Source of the DNA: Crotophaga sulcirostris
Lineage: Eukaryota; Chordata; Aves; Cuculiformes; Crotophagidae
Length of the DNA: 64,000 nucleotides
Direction of reading: 5' to 3'
Assembly: GCA_013397455.1 (NCBI GenBank)
Contig: VYZB01000117.1
Coordinates: forward strand, 977,487-1,041,486
Made by a program: the position numbers and the translations under genes. Shown here piece by piece: positions 25,901 to 37,000 of this stretch. Numbering within the stretch: position 1 is the first letter of the stretch; the number at the start of each line of letters is the position of its first letter. The notes under the pieces are model-generated. The model did not search any database. It saw only the letters and a program-made list of their open reading frames with translations, and had not been told where the DNA came from.

Positions 25901-28561
25901 CCTCCCAGAGCAAAGGTCAAGCTGCATTACAGGCCCTGGTTTCTTTGCAGCCTGTCAGGTATTACCAGAGTGCAAGAAAAAGACATGGGTACACAGAAGC
26001 TCAGAAGAAAATCACACAAAGTGGGACACCTACACTATTCAGGATTCAGGCTCTTCGGCACAATTTTCTCAATGTCTCGTAGCTGGACCTTTGGGAGGGA
26101 AAACTCACAGTCTGTCTCACCAAACTGAGGAGGAAAGGTTTTAATTCATGAGCAAGGAAGCTGTTGGACCCCCAGGAGATGGTGAGCAAAGAGATCAAGG
26201 GCTTCTACTACCTAAGCCAATAGACCAGAAAGAAGTTATAACTTTTCCAAGTGCTAGTGGAGGTGTGCACTAGGTGAACACAAAGGTCCCTATTACATGA
26301 GCATGGGTATGATTCAGCCTTGAGGAGAACCTGCCAGGACCACACTTATTCCTCAGGAAGATGAGTATTGGCAAAAAAAAAGGGATTTTTCCTAATCAAA
26401 TATGGACAGTTCACATCTCCTGCCAATTTTAAGGGTACCAAACAGATAAAGAGCATCCAAGCACTGATGTAAAGATCTCATCCTCCCTTTACTCACTGGG
26501 GAAACTCTTATGGTTATGTGTCTGTCTCATTAAGCATCAAATCTAGCCAAATGTCATATAGTGTTAAGGGGAAAACTATCATATTGCAACAGGAAAGATC
26601 ACAGAGTGTGATTACTGAATGGAGTTTACACATAGCCTCAAAATAAAATGAATGACATTGTTAAACTAAATACAAGGCACAACATTCATCAACATGTCTT
26701 GCCTCAGTTTTCTACAGAGTAGGATCTGGAAAACAGCAACTTCCTTATTTAAAATAATAATAACAACTAAAAAAAACCTCTTGAAACCCTGGCTGCAGCA
26801 TTTCAGAAATCCCTGCCTCAACCTGTTGGCAAATGCTGACTTTTGGACAGCAATTATTGTATAAGTCTTTTTTTCTGTGGGTGACTAATGAAAGTAAGGA
26901 TCCAGATTTTAAAAGATGCTTAGTAATATCATTAGATACAGAAATAGCTTTTTTCCTTAGAACAGTTCTAGTGAACAACACTAAGTGGGCATCAAGAGAC
27001 CAGCTCTTAACAGCCATGCACGAAGCAGAGGAAAGACTGTGTTCTTTTCCATTACTAAACAAATAAAATATAATAGAACAAGCCATAAGGCAAAATGAAA
27101 AAATCTCTTCTAAGCTTTCCAGTTTCAGCTAGGGAAAAAAATGCAGGGTTCGGAGGGAAATGAGCATTAAAAATCAGTTATTTGAGGTGGGGAGCATCTT
27201 TGCTGCTTATAATGATATCAGACTCGGTGCCCAGACTTTCCATAAACAACCAGCCCTTCACAGAGGATTTTTATGTCAAAGCTGTGCTCGTGAAAATATC
27301 GGCCTTTCTCAGAGCTTTTTCTCAGAGAAGTTTTGCAGCCCTGTAGTAATCAGAAGTACGTATGAGTTCTAGCTTCCCCTTAATCACCTGACCACAGCTA
27401 GTAGCAAAGTAAGACTGCATAGGAATACTTGCAGGGTGTTAATGTGTAATCACCAAAGTCCTTTGACCTTCAGTTATTTGCTTGTGCTGATGACAGGATC
27501 ACTCCCCACGCCTTACTGAGGTGCCCCCTGAGGTGCCACTTTACATCTCTGCAACATGTATAAACAAGATTTTGATTCTTTTACTGGTATCTCAGTGTCA
27601 GAAGCATGATCACATTTGTGCATGTCTAACAGACATTTTTTACAGGCATTTTTATTCTCTCTCTTATTACAAAGGAGAAGTTGCAAGATTTAAATATTCT
27701 CTAGATTTGAAGCTAACACCATGTCTTGTACAGAAATACACTGTGTAACGTGACCAGGCTAGTCGACTGTCCTGAGGACTGTAGCCCCTACAGTGCCTCA
27801 GTTTAATTAAGGCAAGTATCTAAAATCATCCTCTTCAGTTAAGCTTAGTGTTCACAAGCATTGTTATTAACCTGGATCAAACAGCCCTTTGTAGAGAAGA
27901 CCTGTTGTGCTGATAAGGTCAGGTTCCTAAGGAAATTATTTTGCAAATCAAAGCACTGATTACAAATAGTTGTCTGTGGTTTATTTCTTTATACCTTGTC
28001 CTGTCAAGTTCCCTTGCAATGGGACATAATTCCCAGATAATTTTTACACTTCCACGTAAGAACTGGACGTGAGGTCCTGCCTATCCAAATTGTTTGTTTT
28101 CCTGTAGCTCGCAGGAGGAGGATGCAATCAGAGAGAAAAGGTGGGTTCAATTCTGCCTTCTGCTCCATACCTATAATCAGGATTTATCTTTCAGCTCCTG
28201 CTGATTTTAAGGGGATCTGCTGGCAAGTAGCAAAACACAGGATTGTCACCAAAAAGCCCAGTGATTTTCAAATCAGGTTTAATATGAAAGACGGGTGCCT
28301 CTTAGTTTTTACATTACTTGTTATTGGGTCGTGTCACCACAGTATAAATAGGAAGCACAATTATAACTGTGTCATAGCATGGGACAGGCTCAAAAGCCTT
28401 CTTTTAAAATGTTTACCATCGTTAAAGCCAGAGTCATCTCAAGCCATACAGATAAACATGATTTGAGGAGGATAAAGGAAGATCAGGGCATCAGACAGGG
28501 AGAAAAGGGGTTTAGGGGAGGTAAGGACAGCAGAAGCAGTTCTCTTACTCCTTACTGCTGA

Positions 28562-28589
28562 CTAAATAAATAAATAAATAAATAAATAT
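28562..28589. repeat. (TAAA)n microsatellite, about 7 units
   Basis: Perfect tetranucleotide repeat ctaAATAAATAAATAAATAA and on to AAATATAG. No transposon is recognisable next to it. Confidence 0.9.
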
Positions 28590-29540
28590 AGTTATGTGGA
28601 AGTGGAAAGAGCACTCTGCAGCCGTTACATAGCAAACACTTGCCACTTGACTTAAACTCTAGTTCTGATTGTCTCTCCCTTCATGCTCCTCTGACATGGA
28701 CATTCTGGTCTACAGATATTTTCCTGCACAAGGACACTCCATGGCTTTGGATCTGCTCTGTTTCTGAAATGACAAGGACTGTCCCCATATGCCTTTGGAT
28801 TAGAGCTATTCTGCCTACATTTCTAAATGCATCCAGTACATGCTTTCTCACACACAGATGAAGTGAGCGTCTCTTACTGCCTGGCCATCACACCCACCTC
28901 TTTAAGAACATTTTTTTTTTTCTTCTTAGAAGGAATAAACGTTGAGGAGCAATGTTTTTACAAATACATGTATACATATATGGACAGGTATGATTGGATT
29001 GTTATTGTAATCATTTAATCTGGTTTTAAAGCACTTAAGATAAATGTGCCAGTTGTGGACTACAGTAAATAGTCTTGGCTGTTCAATACACCTCTCTGGT
29101 TTACAGCTCTGATAAATATGATGAGAGAGATTTATTTGTGGAGTGGGCAGAGACAGAAGTGCATTGTCGCATGATTTTTTTTTTTTTAAGGGTTATTAAT
29201 TACCACGTCAACCTTTGCTCTGCTGCTGCTGCCCACTTTTATTTTGGAAGCACAGCCATTCAACACTCTGATCACTTTGGGTCCCCCAATCACCCCATTC
29301 CCTACCAGCCTTTCAGAATATTATTTATTATTCCTTATGTATCTGGGTGGAGGAGAGAGAGAGGGACAGTATGGCAGAGATGGGAAACACGAGCCGGAAA
29401 ACATGCTTGACTTGAATTGTCATCACGCTGCCGTTGGAAGGAGTGAGCCGGAAAACTAGCAACAAACACTTGCACGCAAACACACGCCAGGCACACACCA
29501 CATCCATCACAGGGAGTTTGTGAGCAGCCCCACAGCTCTT

Positions 29541-29543
29541 ACC
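29541..29543 (-). other. Candidate splice donor (CAG|GTAAGAG, minus strand)
   Basis: On the minus strand the sequence reads ACCCAG|GTAAGAGCTG, with the last exon base at 29,543 and GT at 29,542-29,541. This is a near-perfect match to the vertebrate U1 donor consensus (CAG|GTAAG). It lies at the downstream edge of a GC-rich, ATG-free block, as expected for the end of a non-coding first exon. A donor-like site on its own is weak evidence; the combination is what makes it notable. Confidence 0.45.
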
Positions 29544-29797
29544 TGGGTTGTCTGGGATCCCTCTGCAGTGCACCTCCCTCGGCTCCCTCTCCCCTGTTTT
29601 TCCCTGCTGTGGGGAGCAGCAGGGGCTGTGCTGGTGCTGTGGCAGGGTGACAGTGCAGGTAGGGAATGGCAAGCAGCTGGCTGCAGCCTTGGCTGCCGGG
29701 CTCTGGCTCCTGCCAGGGCTGCTGCTGCTGCTGCTCCTGATGATGCCGAGGAGGAGGAGAGCTGAGTGAGGAGGAGGAGGATGCTGGCGGTGATGCT
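29543..29797 (-). other. Candidate non-coding first exon (minus strand)
   Basis: Between the X-box (29,798-29,811) and the donor at 29,543 the minus strand contains no ATG in about 255 bases, although the plus strand has several. The block is GC-rich and contains CAG and CTC triplet runs, which are common in vertebrate 5' untranslated exons. The transcription start is not visible and there is no clear TATA box. No coding start is in the window, so the product is unknown. The remaining exons would lie at lower coordinates or beyond the left edge. A plus-strand frame from the ATG at 29,781 competes with this reading. Confidence 0.35.
29718..29735. repeat. (GCT)6 trinucleotide run
   Basis: Six perfect GCT units inside the GC-rich promoter-like block, followed closely by GAG-rich runs at 29,748-29,760 and 29,767-29,780. 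Such triplet runs are common in 5' exons and can vary in length. Confidence 0.9.
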
Positions 29798-30137
29798 GTT
29801 GCTATGGTTACCCAACTCGGTGGCAGTTGCACTGCTCAGTGCAACAGCTGCCCCAGTACCCAGATCATCTCAGTACCCGTCACGGTCAAACAGAGCTCGA
29901 GGTGCGGGCACGGGTCATTCACCCCAGAGCCCTTCCAGAGAGACAGTGGGGAGGATGGAGGTCGCTCCTTGGTGCGACACTGGGGCTCTGGGAAGACAGA
30001 TGGAGCTGTACACCCAAAATGTTTGCATTCTGCACTTGTGGGTAATGAGCTCACTGCCCTGCAAAGGTCAAACACCAGCTTCTAGGAGGCCAGACTTTCA
30101 TTTTTCAGGGGTGCCTTGCATTTTTATAAGGATGTGA
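29781..30137 (+). CDS. Doubtful open frame with a signal-peptide-like start
   Basis: From the ATG at 29,781 the plus strand stays open for 118 codons. The N-terminus reads MLAVMLLLWLPNSVAVALLS, then ATAAPVPRSSQ, which would pass as a signal peptide with a hydrophobic core of about 17 residues and a small-residue cleavage region. The rest is rich in R, S, G and P and has no motif or paired cysteines that I recognise. The start context (A at -3, C at +4) is fair. The X-box and hairpin lie inside this frame, which is odd for a coding exon. It may be chance in GC-rich DNA or the 5' exon of a secreted protein; I favour chance. Confidence 0.15.
   Translation: MLAVMLLLWLPNSVAVALLSATAAPVPRSSQYPSRSNRARGAGTGHSPQSPSRETVGRMEVAPWCDTGALGRQMELYTQNVCILHLWVMSSLPCKGQTPASRRPDFHFSGVPCIFIRM
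29798..29811 (-). promoter_or_regulatory. RFX X-box (GTAACCATAGCAAC)
   Basis: The minus strand reads GTAACCATAGCAAC, which fits the RFX consensus GTNRCC-N2-RGYAAC at every defined position. RFX factors bind such sites in promoters of ciliary genes, MHC class II genes and some neuronal genes. The site lies directly upstream of the candidate minus-strand first exon. A perfect 14-base match to this two-armed consensus in a GC-rich block is unlikely to be trivial, but occupancy is unknown. Confidence 0.6.
29826..29845. promoter_or_regulatory. 20-base perfect inverted repeat next to the X-box
   Basis: GTTGCACTGCTCAGTGCAAC has two 9-base arms that pair perfectly around a 2-base spacer. The arms carry GTTGC/GCAAC, the half-site of the RFX motif, 14 bases from the X-box. 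It could be a second dimer-binding site with altered spacing, or a small hairpin. Function is inference. Confidence 0.5.
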
Positions 30138-30139
30138 AG

Positions 30140-33100
30140 AAAACAGCAAAGCAGAGGAAGGGAATAATTTTCAAAGTTCCTGTTTTGAAGCCAATTTAAA
30201 CTTTTTCTCTTTTAAACTGAAGGTTAAGCCTCTTTCTTCAAAACACAGCTTAAAACTGGGAATTTACTGTCTTTTTGTATAAAGATGTTTTTTTGCATAG
30301 AGAAATCCCTTTATGAGTGAGTTCCTCCTTAGAGAGACAACTGCCTCTTACCACAAAACAGTGAGAAAAAACCTTTCTGAAAAGAGACCTCTTACACAGC
30401 CCAGGATATTAATACTTTCATGCCTAATTGCACGAAGCAAACAAGCTGAACTTTGCCTTTGTCTTAAGATCTGAAAATAAGAAAGGAAAAAGATCTCAGG
30501 TGGCTGCACTGCCACATGATCAAAATGCGGAGCCCTAACTGAGAGAGACATGTGAAATCAAGGCATTCAGTTGCCATTTATCTATCAAATACGCATGTCT
30601 TGAGGCTTTCATTTTGCACTGGAACATCACAAGACACAGCAAGGTCATAACAATCAAATGTCACTTCCATCCAAAAATGTCAGTGCAAAGCTGCATAACG
30701 CTCATAAGCCATGACAGTTCTTTCAAGAGATGCTACTGTTTGCAGGACATCATGAAACCCTGTCTAAAACCTACTGAAAAAAGAAAAATCACTGGTGGAA
30801 ATTTTCTAAAGGGATTTGCTTCCTACTGTCAGTATTCTGTTTAGAAGGTGTAAAGGTTTAAGAGCAGGGGATGCTTAGATAATATACATTTATAAGCTTG
30901 AGCTATCAAGAAGATGTAGTGGGTGGTGTTTGCTATTAAATTATCAGACCTGGAGAATCAGTTGCAGGAGATGTGCTGTCATCACCTCTTCTCAAGGTGT
31001 TCTAGAAGACACCATATTTCCACGCCATCTTCACTTGAAGAGTCATAATATGGTTCATAAAAAGACTTTTTCCATATAACTCATTTCTATAGGGGAACCT
31101 GGAACCACTCAACCAAGGAGCAAAATGCACCAGCCAGCATACACTGTCAGACTTCCTTGGAATAGTTTCCCATTTCCCATCCTCCATGTATCTTCCAAAA
31201 CTAGTCATCATATATGTCATTCCTCCTATTTATTTTTTTAATAAGTATTCTTTTAGGCAATAATTCTGATCTCTACTGAGAGACTATTCAAATAGTTGAC
31301 TCAAAGGGCTTTTCTACCGCTCAAAAAATGAAGTAACATGGTATCTATTTTAATCTTTAAAAATGTCATAGTGTAAAATTAGACAGTACTCTGAATCCTT
31401 TCTCAAGAGCTAAAAAAATAATATTTGGTGCATGTATGGTCCAGGGGAGCCCCTGCTTTAATTTTTGATGCAGGGGGAGACAATCTCATTGCAGTAATCG
31501 TTGTAAGCAGATCTAAATCATCCACTCCATAACCAACTCTCTGGCTGCAAAACACATGGTTATTCTGAATAGATCACTGAAACCACAAACAGATCTTATT
31601 TCTGCTAAATCAGGGAACGTGCTGCAAAATGTATCTGCTGAGATACGTGTAATCAGCTTGCAAGGGTTTATTTTCCATCTTTGCTTATTACGGCTACATT
31701 TTGAGAGCTGCATCTCTGATTTCAAGAACACACATAAGAATAGCAGAAGATAATTTGTCCCTTTGGCTTCAGGTGCTTTGGCTCAGCATGGCTATGTCAC
31801 ACCACTGAGACGTGCCCACCTTAATTCTCTTGTTGGTGCTAGTTTGCAACACTGAGGAAAAAGCCACCCCTAAGGACATACAGAGTGTGTTAAAACCAAT
31901 GGCTCTTATACCTCACTGTTTAGACCTCCCAGAGTGCACATATTCAACTGTGTCAAGCGAAAACGTAGTGGATATAAAGCCTAACAAAACAAAAAAGCCC
32001 AACCAAATTAAGAAAAAAGGCAAAAACATTTCATTTGAACTCAATCATGCAAGGAGACCCTGCGTGGTGGGATAAATTACTTGCACCAGTTCACCGGGGA
32101 ATTAAGTCATGTTACAATATGCAAAACATGTTAATTTCATAAGTAGATATGATTCTAGAAAGGAAGGACACATCACAGCCATATTTTACAGAGCCTAGAG
32201 GAAAGGCTGCATTTTCAGTCACGGCTTTCATTTTTAAGGGTAGAACCTATGTCATATCTTCCAGCCCTGCTTAGGAATTACAGACCCCTTAGGACATCTC
32301 AAATGGCACTAGACATCTGTGTTTATGCACCTTAGTCATGTCTAGATTATTTTCTTACTTTAAGTACTGAAGAGAGGTAAATCAACTTGGCCTAACACAA
32401 ACTCCTAAAACAAATCACTTAAATTTTCCCCTGTGTCTCCTTTTCTCTCCTCTGCTGTTAAGAAGACACCAAGGCTGACTAACTTAGCTTACCTACTGCA
32501 CTCTGAGGCAAAGGCAAATCGCATCCCTAACTCAGATACCTGAGCTCTAATGCCTGTCAACAAAGATTAAAACCAAAACATACCTTCTGGAAACGCCTTC
32601 TTAGTTGCCACTTTAGCCCCACAGGTGCCTGTGGTTTCAGCAATGAAGATTTGGTTGTCTATTTAACTGCTGAAAGCTCCCAGATTGGCTGAAATCTCAA
32701 CAGCACAGACATCTTTGAGCACACTTGGTGTCCCAGAGCTGAGCATACGCAGCAAATGTCATATTCTAGATTCTTTGTGTAGAGCCTTTGGGTTATTTAA
32801 TAATAACCTGGAGCAGATATTGCCATTAGGTAATAGAATATCTAATAGATATCTGGTGGAGTGCTCCATCCTGCAAGACCCATGTTGGGCCGGGGGTCAT
32901 TTCTTCAAGCTGAAGACTCCTTTTCAGTCTGCTATTCTACACTGCTTGAGTTGTAAAGCAATAGTGAGTCTACCAATTCCGCTAAAAGTAAGATAAAAAA
33001 AAAACCAAAACAGAACTCTCATATTAATTAAAAAAAGCTCAAAACTGCAAAATTCCCCAGGTACCTGCTTGTCAGCATATAAAACCTTACACAATGAAGC

Positions 33101-33901
33101 ACAAGCATGTGAATTAAACACACATACAACAAGGAAGTGAGCATGTCCCAGACAAGCTGTCTTATGCAGCAGGGAAAGACCACAACACTAAGTTTCCACC
33201 TGGAGTACTCAATGAGGGGGAACAGGAGGAGACCACATCCTGGCTGCAGCTTTCTGGAAGTTCTGAGACACAGTCTGCAGCAGGAAAACCCTGTGGCAGC
33301 GCACATGGATGTGCAACATGTCAACACCGTGGCTGGAGCAGAAGGTAAGGACAAACACAGGCTTCAGGCTAGCAGCAGGAGACTAGACAGCTCTTTAGTT
33401 AATGGACAGAGAAAGTTAAGCTTCTCTTTTGCTTAACTGAGAAGCTGAATCTGCCTCTTGGTTGTGATGTCGAGTTTCCATGGACTGTTTTTTCCTACTC
33501 AATCTTTATAATTTCAGGGAAAGGTAAGGTCCAAAGTGCAAGTGTCTGGCCCACAAGAACATGCAGCACTCTCAGTCCTGGGGCTTTCATTTCTTCTGGT
33601 TCCTTTGTACACTCTTAGAAGCATTCAGATGGTGAAGATCCTTTTAAGAAGCCTTGCACCATATTGCTACTGCAGAATTTGAAACACCCTCTGATGTGAA
33701 TTGCAACAGTCTCACTTAATCCGCTTTCATGCTACGTAACAAAACAGCAGTTAAGCAAAAGTAGAAGGAGAAAAACAGGAAATAGAATAAGAAGATGCCT
33801 TTCTTGCAACTCTTTGATAAAATATCTCCAGAATTGTTAACTTAAATATATCTACACTTATTTTGATGTAGCTGGTGACAGTCAGAACTCCATCATTCAT
33901 G
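30140..33901. other. Unique non-coding sequence, no gene seen
   Basis: No recognisable element or exon. A good splice-donor match, AG|GTAAGG, lies on the plus strand at 33,345, behind a moderately GC-rich stretch from 33,140, but no convincing acceptor pairs with it and the frame upstream matches nothing; I do not call an exon. Confidence 0.6.
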
Positions 33902-34053
33902 CTCCATCATGGATGGAAGTGTTCAAAGTCAGGTTGGATGGAGCTGTGGGCAGCTTGATCTAGTAGAAGGGGTCCCTGCCCATGGCAAATGCATTGAACC
34001 AGATCATCTCTAAAGGTCCCTTCCAACCCAAAACATTCTATGATTCTAATAAA
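33902..34053 (+). mobile_element. CR1 LINE 3' end
   Basis: The plus strand reads CTCCATCATGGATGGAAGTG, TTCAAAGTCAGGTTGGATGG, then GACCAGATCATCTCTAAAGG and TCCCTTCCAACCCAAAACAT, closing with TCTATGATTCTAATAA. These are the successive conserved phrases of the last 150 bases of avian CR1. It has no coding part. A small duplication of CTCCATCAT (33,889 and 33,902) sits at the 5' edge. Confidence 0.95.
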
Positions 34054-37000
34054 TATAACAGATTCTCTCAGGGAGCACCACTGTATACAGGTGTTCTTAA
34101 AATCATACAACGTGTTTTAAATCACATACATAGCATTCAAAATTATGCAGCATTTTCATGTATCATACAGAAGAATTAAAAGAAAAGATTATAGGACTAG
34201 GAAAAGAATAATCTCTTGTAGTATAAAGTATAATTTATCATTCTGTTAAGTACGTATTTCTTACAAAAACCACATAGTATAATAAATACAAGGATCACAA
34301 AGGCAAAAATAGCTGTATCCAAGAAAAGCTTCAAGGGCACAAGCTTATACTTCTTACAAGTCCTTACACTTATCCTATCCTCAAGGCACAGAGTCCTCAT
34401 TCAACTGCTATCCATTTAATTTTTGGTTTCATTCTGCCATTCAGTTTTTAGTCCAGCATCTTACTTGTTACTGCCAGCTTGCCAAGTAAACAGCTTTGCT
34501 TTAAATAAGAAAAAGCTACAGTTACCCACAGTGCTTCTCTTACCTGGAAGGCAGTTGGAAATTTCAGTCTTCTTATTCGCAATTCTGGAAGACTGAACAC
34601 TAGATAGAAAACATAGGGTACATAAACTAAGCACATTTCAAATGCATAACATGATACAAACACCTGACAGGATTTGAAGGAACTACAGAAGTATTAGGAA
34701 TTCAAAAACGATTTCTAAAGTGTCTTTGTGTACCATAGAAAAAAGTTCTGGAAAATAACACATCTTCTGACAGTGCAGTATAGGAGGGAGGAATAAACAC
34801 ATCCTGGACATCTTTAAAGAACAACCAGTGTCAGGTATTGACCTAAGCACATTTTTCTGGGGTCCTCTGCAAAATGCAGTAGTTTGATTTGGACATATGT
34901 TTCTTATCTTACCAATGGCTGAAGCAAAATGTGAAACCAAGCACACAAGGCAATCATCCTCCATCCTTGGCTTTATTCCTGCAATGCGGGGTAGGATTTT
35001 ATGAATAAGCCAGCCCAGGCCTGAAAGATCATATTACAGGCAGCCTCAGGAGCTGTAGAGCACCACTGCAATACCACACAGAATCACAATCTTTATTTTT
35101 TCTAAACAGCCCTACAGAAAAAGGGCTATCACTGCTATTTATGTTGTGCATGAAAACCAGGCATGGACTTTCCTACTTAGAGCAGGGTTATGGACAACCT
35201 GATCTCAAGAAGTGCCTTCCCACGTCAACCATTCTGTAAAAACATGGACGAGTCCCACACTCCGCTGCTCCCACCGTGCATTCCACAGATTACTAATCTC
35301 TGCCCCCTTAGTTCACCCACTGCTAATCCCTTCTTTAGTTTTACACATAGCCTCATTTTTCCTCCACACATACATATTGCCATACATGTATAGTCACTCC
35401 TCACACATATCCATCCCTGTAAACCTACAATGTCTTAAACCCAGATCACTTGGTCTCTTCCTGTTGTTATTCCCTAGACATCCCTCTCCCAGTTTTGTTC
35501 TGCAAATCACAAGGGCAACTTCTTTCCCCATTTAGCTCAGACACAATGCAGGGAACCTTTCTCCAACCTTGGGTGTTCCACCTCCCAGCTGGTGTCCCAT
35601 CCTGGATCTGGTCTAACCTATAGCATCCCAGAAAAAAGAAGGCAAGTTGCAGAGAAATCCTTATTTGATGCAGACTGGAAAACATCCAGTACAGTCAGCA
35701 TGTCAGAGAACTTAGCTCTTTATGTCTAGTTGCTGACACCAGAATACTCTGCTTATTCAAATGTTTATGGGCTATCTTAAGAGAAGTTCTGAGTGATGGA
35801 CACAACAGAAAGACCATTTCTTTCTCACTTTTCTCTTTGGAGTATCTGCTTCCAAGCATATGAATGCAAGTCTTCCATAGGAAAGCATAAGATCAATTAT
35901 AATGTGGGTGAAACTGGTTATTTCTCCTAGATACTTTTATGGAAACAGCTAAACTACTTTGGCTGCAGTTTTCCAAAATTAATTCAGTGCAAAGCAGATG
36001 CCCCTGAATAAAGAGTTTCAGCCCAAGCAATTAAGATACAGCAAAATTATAGCAATGAAAGCTATAGTATTACTGTAAGAAATGCTGGACAACCTTAACA
36101 ACACTCATTGGTACCACTCCTGCCTAAAATACATATCAATTCACTAAACAGCCAGATGGGCTTGTTTGTTTAAGACTCTTCCCTAGTGGTTTTAAGCTTC
36201 ATTTTTATATACATCTTTTATAATGCAAAATACCAGTTGGCAGGCAGTATTAGTAGTACCTTGCTATCAAGCAGAGTTTGCATATACAGATTTAAAAAGC
36301 AAAATCAGAACCAAACACATGTCTAATGTTACTTCCAAAAAAGCCGCACATTGTAGCCTTGCAAATAGAGGAGAAACAGCATCCTCATTTGTGTCTAAGT
36401 AAACATGGTGCAAATAAGCTACATGTGTTTGAGGAAATTTCTATTACAGGCAGAGAATGGACAGGGTGGCAAACAGCTTACTCAGATGTGCTTGCATGCA
36501 ACATCGTATTCAGCCACTGGATGGCAATCTGTTGTACAAAACCCATGTGATTGGCAAACCAGCACTTTCAACAGTGATGGAGATCAATATTTGAGATTTG
36601 AGCACCTGGTTTAAGTTGCTTTAAGTGCTGACCTATATCTTCCAATGACCATATTCTTTCTACATCACTGACACTCCAAAGCCCATTTACACAGTGGTAA
36701 GAGGGAAACTGCTAGAGACATTATTGCCTTCCTTGGCTCATGGTGGAAGTGCAATGGTATGAAGGAGTAAAAGCAGGGAAAATTGAAACTCTAAACAGTT
36801 CTGACAAATCTAGGCAAAGCCATTTAAGTTGTCATTATCAAGCCTGGCAAGTCCCACCTTTCGACCACAGTTCTATGGATTTCTTTGCAACAAAACCAGC
36901 ATAAGGTATTTTTCAGTATCCCAACCATCCCTATTAAATGGCAGAAGCTGCTAGTGGGCACTTCTTTTCCTCATACTCAAAATGGCTTTCAGCAAATTGG

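Larger units (their letters stand above)
21952..29379. other. Unique non-coding sequence, no gene seen
   Basis: More than 7 kb without a recognisable mobile element, apart from a 17-base T run at 22,958-22,974 and a (TAAA)n repeat at 28,562-28,589. Several parts (22,790-22,920, 27,150-27,400, 27,930-28,450) are repeat-free and carry homeodomain-like TAATTA/ATTAAT cores, which would suit conserved non-coding DNA, but I cannot support an individual site. If the minus-strand first exon at 29,543 is real, this stretch would be its first intron. Confidence 0.6.
29700..29960. promoter_or_regulatory. Promoter-like GC-rich block
   Basis: The only clearly GC-rich, CpG-bearing block in the window apart from mobile elements: about 20 CpGs between 29,380 and 30,000, in surroundings where several hundred bases often have only one or two. 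It holds a perfect RFX X-box, a 20-base hairpin, triplet runs and a candidate first exon on the minus strand. There is no TATA box at a sensible distance. It is weaker than a classical CpG island. I infer a promoter or an unmethylated regulatory region; the direction of transcription is more likely minus. Confidence 0.45.
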
